From Rhizobiaceae bacterium (GTDB taxonomy: Bacteria; Pseudomonadota; Alphaproteobacteria; Rhizobiales; Rhizobiaceae): a stretch of 19,124 bases of DNA. Of the stretch, positions 13,946 to 19,124 are shown one piece after another. Under the pieces are notes generated by a model. The model saw only the letters and a list, made by a program, of their open reading frames with translations. It was not told the DNA's origin and made no database searches. Position numbers and translations under genes: made by a program. The stretch covers positions 1 through 19,124 of the forward strand of contig JAJFMR010000034.1 in the NCBI GenBank assembly GCA_020696915.1, given 5' to 3'. Position 1 is the first letter of the stretch; each line of letters begins with the position of its first letter.

Positions 13946-14437
13946 TCAAGCGGCGTTGGCGCCGCTTTCTCTGTCGAGCACCATGTAATCCAGCGGCATT
14001 TCCGTCGTGTACTTGATCTGCTCCATCGCAAAGGACGACGAGACGTCGCGAATCTCGATCTTGGCGATCATCCGTTTGTAAAAGGCATCGTAGGCGGCGA
14101 TGTCGGGCACGACGACGCGCAACAGGTAATCGACGTCGCCGCTCATGCGATAGAACTCGACGACCTCCGGGAAGTCCTGGATCACTTCGGAAAACCGGCG
14201 CAGCCATTCGTGGCTGTGCGAGTTGGTGCGGATCGATACGAATACCGTCACGCTGGTGTTGATCTTCACCGGATCGAGCAGGGCGACCCGCCGCTTGATC
14301 ACGCCTTCTTCCTCGAGCTTCTGGATTCGCCTCCAGCACGGTGTCGTCGAGAGCCCGACCTTCTTGGCAACGTCGGCAACCGCCAGCGTCGAGTCTTCCT
14401 GCAGGAGGCGAAGGATTTTGCGGTCGAGGCGATCCAT
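13946..14437 (-). CDS. Lrp/AsnC-family transcriptional regulator
   Basis: The 163-residue protein has the standard two-part Lrp plan. The N-terminal helix-turn-helix (about 4-50) contains LDRKILRLLQEDS and the DNA-reading VADVAKKVGLSTTPCWRRIQKLEEEGVI. The C-terminal RAM ligand-binding domain (about 65-145) includes VEFYRMSGDVDYLLRVVVPD, the amino-acid-sensing fold. Such proteins respond to amino acids and usually regulate neighbouring amino-acid metabolism genes. The ATG at 14437 is preferred over one 41 codons upstream because GGGAGACGACAC precedes it and it matches the family start (MDRLDRKIL). The convergent neighbour is the amino-acid transporter and dehydrogenase operon, but being convergent it is not an obvious target. 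It is last in a minus-strand run. Confidence 0.95.
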   Translation of the reverse strand: MDRLDRKILRLLQEDSTLAVADVAKKVGLSTTPCWRRIQKLEEEGVIKRRVALLDPVKINTSVTVFVSIRTNSHSHEWLRRFSEVIQDFPEVVEFYRMSGDVDYLLRVVVPDIAAYDAFYKRMIAKIEIRDVSSSFAMEQIKYTTEMPLDYMVLDRESGANAA

Positions 14438-14507
14438 GTGTCGTCTCCCGAGAAATTTCAGGCCGTTCATACAGGAATTCAGGCCGCCAACAAGAAAGAA
14501 ATTCCCG

Positions 14508-15161
14508 TCATGACGCCTGCAGAAGGATCGTTTTGCCCGATCTCGACTTGAGACGGCCACGCACCTCCGATCGGAGCGCCGGCAGCAGATCCGTTTCGAA
14601 CCATGGATTGCGTTTCAGCCAGCTCGTGTTGCGCCATGACGGATGCGGCAGTGGCAGCACCTTGGGGGCATTCGACGAAGCCAGGCCGTTACTCCAGTCC
14701 CTCACCGTATCGGTGAGCGAGCCGGCGCGCCTCGGACCCATGTGCCACCCTTGCGCATGGAGGCCGACCGGCAGCACCAGTTCGATCTGCGGCATCAGCC
14801 GCATGAGGCGGGACTGCCAGGCAGGAGCGCATTCGGGGCGGGGCGGCAGGTCGGCGCCTCTGGCATCCTGGCCCGGGAAGCAGAAGCCCATGGGGACGAT
14901 GGCGAAATTCTCCCGGTCGTAGAACTCGTCCCGCGACACGCCGAGCCAGGATCTCAGGCGGTCGCCCGAAGCGTCCGTAAAGGGAATGCCGGAGAGGTGG
15001 ACTTTCGTGCCGGGCGCCTGACCGGCGATCAGGATCGTGGCGGTCGTCGAGGGCCAGACAACCGGGCGGGGCTCGTGCGGCAACCGGCGGCCGCGCGGCT
15101 CGTCGATGCAGATCCGGCAGCCGCGAATCTCTTCCTCGAGGCGATCGAGCTCGGCACGCAT
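14508..15161 (-). CDS. Iron-sulfur uracil-DNA glycosylase-superfamily protein
   Basis: The 217-residue protein belongs to the UDG superfamily, which removes uracil or related damaged bases from DNA. GQAPG (47-51) is the first active-site motif and LPHPSWRN (171-178) the second. Cys15-x2-Cys18 together with Cys94 and Cys111 (x16) match the 4Fe-4S cluster spacing of family-4/5 enzymes. The first motif differs from the GEAPG of classical family 4 (Gln for Glu) and from GLAPG of family 5, so substrate range is uncertain. The ATG at 15161 lies one base after the GST stop (TGAcATG), which points to translational coupling; a GTG at 15176 inside the GST gene is the alternative. A 3' lysine/arginine-rich tail follows the core domain. 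Confidence 0.85.
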   Translation of the reverse strand: MRAELDRLEEEIRGCRICIDEPRGRRLPHEPRPVVWPSTTATILIAGQAPGTKVHLSGIPFTDASGDRLRSWLGVSRDEFYDRENFAIVPMGFCFPGQDARGADLPPRPECAPAWQSRLMRLMPQIELVLPVGLHAQGWHMGPRRAGSLTDTVRDWSNGLASSNAPKVLPLPHPSWRNTSWLKRNPWFETDLLPALRSEVRGRLKSRSGKTILLQAS

Positions 15162-15162
15162 G

Positions 15163-15774
15163 TCAGGCGGCGGCACTCGGGCGGGCGGCGAGTGCCCGGT
15201 GCCATCTGAGCACGTTGGTCAGATTCTCCGGCACGGTGATCCGCGCCGGTTTCATGAAATCGAGCGCCACCAGGCCGGTGATGTCGGCAATCGAGAAGTC
15301 GTCGCCGGCCGCGAATTCGCGTGCTGCAAGCTCGGCATCGAGAAACTCCAGGAATTCGATAGCCTTCGGCTTGTTGGCCTCGCCCCATTCGGGAACCTGG
15401 GGCACTTCCCATTCCTTCATGGCCGGATGAATGTGCCGGAAGGCGCTGGCCACGGCGGCGAACAGGTTGAGCTCGATTCGCCGCTGCCACATCTCGACCA
15501 GCGCCTTGCCCAGCGCACCGCGCCCGAACAGCGCGGGTTCGGGCTGCACTTCGTCGAAGTAGCGGCAGATCGCCACTGATTCCGTGAGGATGGTGCCATC
15601 GTCGAGCTCGAGAACGGGCAGCCGGCGAAGCGGGTTGCGCGATGCCACCTCGGCCCCGCGATGCCCCAGCGCGCCCATGTCCACCGGAACGAGCGGCACG
15701 GTCATTGCCTTTTCGGCGAGGAAGATCCGCACACGCCGCGGGTTGGGCGCCCTGCCCCCGTCGAACAGCCTCAT
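15163..15774 (-). CDS. Glutathione S-transferase family protein
   Basis: The 203-residue cytoplasmic protein has an N-terminal thioredoxin-like domain (about 1-78) and a C-terminal helical domain. MRLFDGGRAPNPRRVRIFLAEK is the typical first strand and helix of bacterial GSTs. Pro53 in RLPVLEL is the conserved cis-proline, and Glu65-Ser66 in TESVAIC contact the gamma-glutamyl part of glutathione. The C-terminal DFSIADITGLVALDF is the conserved N-capping box. The usual catalytic Ser/Cys near residue 10-13 is replaced by PNPRR, so classic conjugation activity is not assured. A GGGAGGA site six bases before the ATG fixes the start. The gene is one base from the UDG gene and about 40 bases after the nuclease gene. 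Confidence 0.93.
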   Translation of the reverse strand: MRLFDGGRAPNPRRVRIFLAEKAMTVPLVPVDMGALGHRGAEVASRNPLRRLPVLELDDGTILTESVAICRYFDEVQPEPALFGRGALGKALVEMWQRRIELNLFAAVASAFRHIHPAMKEWEVPQVPEWGEANKPKAIEFLEFLDAELAAREFAAGDDFSIADITGLVALDFMKPARITVPENLTNVLRWHRALAARPSAAA

Positions 15775-15814
15775 GTCATCCTCCCGATATCGATGTCATG
15801 GATATAGAAGCCCG

Positions 15815-16423
15815 TCACCGGAAACGAAACACCTGCCGCAGCCAGTTGACGATCTGCGCCAGCCCCGCGTGTTCGCTCTCGGCGGCGGCGCCATGCATCA
15901 GCCGCCATTCCCGCGGCCTGTCGAACGAACCCGCCCACAGGCCGGCGCCGCTCCGGCGGGCGGCCTGTTCCTCCATCGTGAAATCGCCATAGGAAACGGC
16001 CCAGCCCAACGCCACCATCTTGCGGTTGATGTCCTCCTCGCCGGCCCGGCAGGAGACGAGCAACCTCGAATACATGTCCCGCTGCCGGCCCGTGCACACG
16101 ACGGCGCGGCCGCCGATCAGCCTGGCGAGGGCATCGCGCGCCAGGCGCCCGCAGGCATACTCCGCATCCTGCCTGCGGCACCGTTGCTCGAGTTCGGGAG
16201 CATCCACTCCCATGAGGCGGACCCTTTCCTCGCCGAAGGCGAGTGAATCCCCGTCACTCACCCAGGGAACGCCTGCAATGCTTTCCGTCGCGATGCGGTC
16301 GAGCCTTGCCGACAGCAGCAGGAGCAGGCCGAGAATAACGGCGGCAAGCCCGATATCCATCAGCCTGCGCCAGCTGGACGCGCCGCGGCCCGCGGCCCGC
16401 CGCCGCGCCCGCGGCAATCTCAT
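15815..16423 (-). CDS. Thermonuclease (SNase-like) domain protein with N-terminal anchor
   Basis: The 202-residue protein has a basic N-terminus, one membrane segment (about 23-40) and a staphylococcal-nuclease-like domain facing the periplasm. The catalytic set of SNase is recognisable: Asp58 in VSDGDSL, Arg69 and Asp74-Ala-Pro-Glu77 in VRLMGVDAPE, and Arg120 in DMYSRLL. These match Asp21, Arg35, Asp40/Glu43 and Arg87 of the Staphylococcus enzyme, so calcium-dependent nuclease activity is plausible. Four cysteines in the mature part (81, 91, 110, 125) may form disulfides. An in-frame ATG at 16360 (MDIGLAAV) would give a shorter tail before the anchor. It heads the minus-strand run and is divergent from the histidine kinase across 74 bases. 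Confidence 0.9.
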   Translation of the reverse strand: MRLPRARRRAAGRGASSWRRLMDIGLAAVILGLLLLLSARLDRIATESIAGVPWVSDGDSLAFGEERVRLMGVDAPELEQRCRRQDAEYACGRLARDALARLIGGRAVVCTGRQRDMYSRLLVSCRAGEEDINRKMVALGWAVSYGDFTMEEQAARRSGAGLWAGSFDRPREWRLMHGAAAESEHAGLAQIVNWLRQVFRFR

Positions 16424-16497
16424 GATATGGCAAACATAGTCTTAATCATTCCGCCGTAGGCTGAGGCTCGATCCGGACACAAGCGTAGTCGAGTTGC

Positions 16498-18018
16498 ATG
16501 CCGCTGCCAGGTTCGAACACGGCGGACAAGTTCATTGTGGACCGCAGGAGACCGCATCGCAACAGCGATGTGGCACGTACCGTCCGCCGCGCTCGCGACC
16601 GTCTTGCGCAGCAGCCCGGTGGCCTCGTCTTCGATCGCGAACTGCTGAAGCAGCACGCCCGCGCCATGGCGGGAAGCGTCACCGCCATCCCGCTGATGGT
16701 CCTCCTGATTGCGGCGGCCGGCATGTTCGCCGGTGTCGGCGAGGACATGCTGGTCTGGGCCTTGATAACCGTTACCTGCTATGCCGGCCTTGCGCTGGTC
16801 GCAAGGCGGGCCGATCGCGACGACTCGGGCCATCTGGACGTGCCCCGGACACGGCGCCTGTTCCTGGCGGCGCATTTCGTCAGCGGCCTCGGATGGGCGT
16901 ATTTCGCGAGGCTGGGATGCGGCGAATGCCAGCTCGACGAGTTCCCGCTGATCAAGGCGATGGTTCTGCTGCTGGCGCTCGCCGCCACGGCGCTCATCGC
17001 CTCTTCGCTGCGTGGCGCGCTCGCGGCCACGTTCGCATTTCCGGTTGCCGCCTACACGCTCGTCGGAACGCATGCCTGGCGACCGGTCGACATGGTGATG
17101 GTGACGCTGCTCGTCGGATCCTTGCCGTTCTTTACCCATGCGGCCGGCCTCATCAACCGCTCGTCGCTGATGCTCCTGTCGTTCCGTTCCGAGCGGGATG
17201 CGCTGGTTGCCGAACTTGCAACGGCCAAGGCGATGTCGGACGAGGCGCGGCTGCGCGCCGAAGAGGCCAATCTCGCAAAGTCGCGGTTTCTCGCCTCGAT
17301 GAGCCATGAGCTCCGGACGCCGCTGAATGCCATTCTGGGTTTCTCGGAGGTGATGGGCAAGGAAGTGTTCGGACCGATCGACAACCCGACCTACCGGGAT
17401 TATGCCAACGACATCCATGCGTCCGGGCAGCATCTTCTCAACCTCATCAACGAGATACTCGACCTGTCCCGGATCGAAGCCGGCCGCTACCAGCTGATCG
17501 AGGAGCCCGTCAACGTCGCGGCAATCGTCGAGGACTGCTGCCACCTGATGGAGCTCAGGGCCGGCAGCAAGGACATCCGCATCGTGCAGCGTTTCGAGAC
17601 CGCGCTGCCGCGCCTGCTGGCCGACGAGCGCTCAATACGGCAGATCACGCTCAACCTGCTGTCCAACGCGGTGAAGTTCACGCCGGCCGGCGGCGAGATC
17701 CTGGTGCGCGTCGGGTGGACTGCCGGCGGCGGCGAGTACATCTCCATCAAGGACAATGGCGCCGGCATCCCGGCCGACGAGATCCCGGTCGTCCTGTCGG
17801 CCTTCGGACAGGGATCGATCGCCATCAAGAGCGCCGAACAGGGCACCGGGCTCGGGCTGCCGATCGTGCAGGGCCTGCTCGCCATGCACGGCGGCGAGTT
17901 CGAGCTCCACTCCAGGCTTCGCGAGGGAACCGAGGCAATCGCCATTTTTCCCGCAGCGCGCGTCATGGAGGAATTCCCCGCCCTCCCTACCCGCAGAGCG
18001 GACCGGCAGCGGCGCTGA
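16498..18018 (+). CDS. Membrane sensor histidine kinase, PleC/PdhS-like
   Basis: The 506-residue protein has a cytoplasmic N-terminal tail, about five or six membrane segments between roughly 60 and 225, a short coiled linker (about 230-262), and a kinase core. The dimerisation/phosphoacceptor motif SMSHELRTPLNAILGFSE places the phosphorylated histidine at 270. The ATP-binding domain has the N box with Asn390 (LNLLSNAVKFT), G1 DNGAGIP (419-425) and G2 GTGLGLPIV (449-457). The DHp sequence, including FGPIDNPTYRDYANDIHASGQHLLNLINEILDLSRIEAG, is of the PleC/DivJ/PdhS type that acts on DivK-like regulators in alphaproteobacteria, though the polytopic sensor part gives no ligand. No response regulator is adjacent. 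The ATG at 16498 lacks a clear ribosome binding site, so the start is less certain than the frame. Confidence 0.92.
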   Translation: MPLPGSNTADKFIVDRRRPHRNSDVARTVRRARDRLAQQPGGLVFDRELLKQHARAMAGSVTAIPLMVLLIAAAGMFAGVGEDMLVWALITVTCYAGLALVARRADRDDSGHLDVPRTRRLFLAAHFVSGLGWAYFARLGCGECQLDEFPLIKAMVLLLALAATALIASSLRGALAATFAFPVAAYTLVGTHAWRPVDMVMVTLLVGSLPFFTHAAGLINRSSLMLLSFRSERDALVAELATAKAMSDEARLRAEEANLAKSRFLASMSHELRTPLNAILGFSEVMGKEVFGPIDNPTYRDYANDIHASGQHLLNLINEILDLSRIEAGRYQLIEEPVNVAAIVEDCCHLMELRAGSKDIRIVQRFETALPRLLADERSIRQITLNLLSNAVKFTPAGGEILVRVGWTAGGGEYISIKDNGAGIPADEIPVVLSAFGQGSIAIKSAEQGTGLGLPIVQGLLAMHGGEFELHSRLREGTEAIAIFPAARVMEEFPALPTRRADRQRR

Positions 18019-18115
18019 ACCCGGCGTTTCCCGGTCCGCTGCGGCCGGGCCCGGGCTTGCATTGCGCCGTCGCTTGTCCCATTTGGATCACCAACCGACC
18101 CTTCAACGGATACTG

Positions 18116-18358
18116 GTGAGCGGCATCACGACGATCGAATCGCCCTGCATACTCGTCTGCGTGATGGACGAGCGCTCGGGCTACTGTTTCGGCTGCGGAC
18201 GCACGCGGCGGGAGATCGAGGACTGGATCGACATGACGCCGCAGATGCGCCGCGAGGTGATGGCGGGTCTGCCGGCCCGGCTGGAAACGGTCGAGCGCCG
18301 GCCGCGCCGGGAGACGAAACGTGCCCGCATGGCGCGCCAGCGCGGCGGCACGGTCTGA
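18116..18358 (+). CDS. DUF1289 small cysteine-motif protein
   Basis: The 80-residue protein starts at a GTG (18116) and contains a DUF1289 domain: SPCILVCVMDERSGYCFGCGR with cysteines 11, 15, 24 and 27 in a C-x3-C-x8-C-x2-C pattern suitable for a metal or Fe-S site. It then has the EIEDWIDMTP helix typical of the family and an arginine-rich tail. The family has no agreed function. The GTG start is preferred because the conserved domain begins directly after it; the frame remains open far upstream only as a shadow of the kinase gene. The stop overlaps the next start by one base (TGATG at 18356-18360), coupling it to the protease gene. Confidence 0.85.
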   Translation: MSGITTIESPCILVCVMDERSGYCFGCGRTRREIEDWIDMTPQMRREVMAGLPARLETVERRPRRETKRARMARQRGGTV

Positions 18359-19059
18359 TGGACCGCATTTTCTACATCATTCTCGCCATCCTGGGCGGCG
18401 GGCTGGTGATGCTGCTGGTCGCCGATACCAGCGGCACGATGTCGGACCTCGAGACCGGCCGTTTCGCCAACCTCGTCTACCTGGGGGCCCTGGCCACCGC
18501 GATAGCCGCGGGTATTCTGGTCTCGAGGCAGCGTTTCGGCGACATGGCGCGCACCCTGGCGCTTTGGCTGCTGATCGTGCTCGTGCTCATGGCCGGTTAC
18601 GAATACCGTTACGAACTGCAGGATGTCGCAAGCCGGGTGAGCGGCGGATTGATCACCGGCAGCCCGCTGTCAGCCGAAGCAAATGGCCGTGCCACGGTCA
18701 CCTTGCGCAAGAGGTTCGACGGGCATTTCGCGGCGCCCGTTGCCATCAATGGCGTCACGGTGGAGGCGCTGGTGGACACCGGCGCCACCACCTCCGTGCT
18801 GACCGCCGACGACGCCGTACGCGCCGGCTACGATCCGCAGGACCTGCGGTTCACGATTCCGGTGTCGACGGCCAATGGCGTCGCCAATGCGGCCCGGATC
18901 GTCGCCGACGAGGTGGTGATCGGCACCATCTCGCGCAAGCGGCTGCCGCTGCTGGTCGCGGAGGCCGGCCGGCTCGACCAGAGTCTGCTCGGGATGAACT
19001 TCATCGGCAGCCTGTCGGGCTTCGATGTGCGCGGCGATCGCCTGATCCTTCGCGACTGA
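18358..19059 (+). CDS. Membrane-anchored retropepsin-like aspartic protease (TIGR02281/PerP-like)
   Basis: The 233-residue protein has three membrane segments (about 4-22, 37-56, 66-80) and a C-terminal periplasmic domain (about 112-233) with the aspartic-protease motif VDTGATTSVL (Asp140). A single DTGA motif in a domain of about 120 residues is the retroviral-type arrangement, active as a dimer. The later LLGMNFIGSLSGFDVRGDRLIL block is the conserved end of the TIGR02281 family, to which Caulobacter PerP, the protease that trims the polarity factor PodJ, is related. The substrate here is unknown. It starts in the stop codon of the DUF1289 gene and is downstream of a PleC/PdhS-like kinase. 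Confidence 0.92.
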   Translation: MDRIFYIILAILGGGLVMLLVADTSGTMSDLETGRFANLVYLGALATAIAAGILVSRQRFGDMARTLALWLLIVLVLMAGYEYRYELQDVASRVSGGLITGSPLSAEANGRATVTLRKRFDGHFAAPVAINGVTVEALVDTGATTSVLTADDAVRAGYDPQDLRFTIPVSTANGVANAARIVADEVVIGTISRKRLPLLVAEAGRLDQSLLGMNFIGSLSGFDVRGDRLILRD

Positions 19060-19124
19060 TGCTCGGCGTCGCGGTGCCGGTCATCGCTCGGTCCCGGTGC
19101 GCAAGGACCTGAAAGTCACCGAAT

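Noticed and set aside
16442..16460. TTAA upstream of the kinase as a possible CtrA site
   Set aside because: Only one TTAA half-site is present; the second half at the seven-base spacing is missing, so the sequence does not support CtrA control.
16420..17544. A 374-codon minus-strand frame opposite the histidine kinase
   Set aside because: No domain, no ribosome binding site, and it covers the membrane and DHp coding part of a convincing kinase gene.
19060..19124. Possible end of a minus-strand gene (frame reading SVTFRSLRTGTER then stop at 19083-19081)
   Set aside because: Only about 14 codons are visible with no recognisable motif; it could be chance, so no feature is called.

Overview
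The window reads as a GC-rich alphaproteobacterial chromosome, most likely from the order Rhizobiales (Mesorhizobium/Phyllobacteriaceae-like). The protein repertoire supports this: a YcbB-type L,D-transpeptidase, DUF1289, a TIGR02281-type aspartic protease, a PleC/PdhS-like histidine kinase, and moaA and mobB. I see no rRNA, tRNA, CRISPR array, prophage or insertion sequence. It looks like ordinary core and semi-core chromosome with local decay, not a genomic island.

Layout. (1) 1-504 (-): 5' part of an unrecognised gene that runs off the left edge. (2) 669-2961: a small secreted protein (+) facing a large periplasmic L,D-transpeptidase (-). They share a signal peptide followed by a TL[LF]DLLF motif, and between them lies a possible remnant of a formylglycine-generating-enzyme domain. 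(3) 3214-4621: an alpha/beta hydrolase and a MarR regulator, divergent, with a compact two-palindrome promoter/operator between them. (4) 4660-6030 (-): an msrQ (yedZ) gene broken by a frameshift with a small deletion, and a DUF971 gene. (5) 6216-10037 (+): moaA, an EamA/DMT exporter, a Bcr/CflA-type MFS exporter and mobB, the last three overlapping. (6) 10327-13881 (+): a polar-amino-acid ABC uptake system (binding protein and two permeases, no ATPase in the window) and a 3-hydroxyisobutyrate-dehydrogenase-family reductase, ending at a bidirectional terminator. (7) 13946-16423 (-): a run read as SNase-like nuclease, GST, Fe-S uracil-DNA glycosylase, Lrp/AsnC regulator. (8) 16498-19059 (+): a membrane histidine kinase, then DUF1289 and a membrane-anchored retropepsin-like protease that overlap by one base.

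How the genes fit together. moaA (first step of molybdopterin synthesis) and mobB (GTP-binding partner of MobA) are cofactor genes, and the broken msrQ encodes the haem partner of a molybdoenzyme (MsrP). The loss of msrQ beside Moco genes is therefore a coherent story, though the link is inferred. The kinase/DUF1289/protease cluster recalls the PleC-PerP polarity circuit of Caulobacter, again by analogy. The best candidates for something undescribed are the transpeptidase-like small secreted protein, the probably leaderless MarR promoter with embedded palindromes, and the kinase-DUF1289-protease unit. All family calls are from reading motifs; no database search was run.
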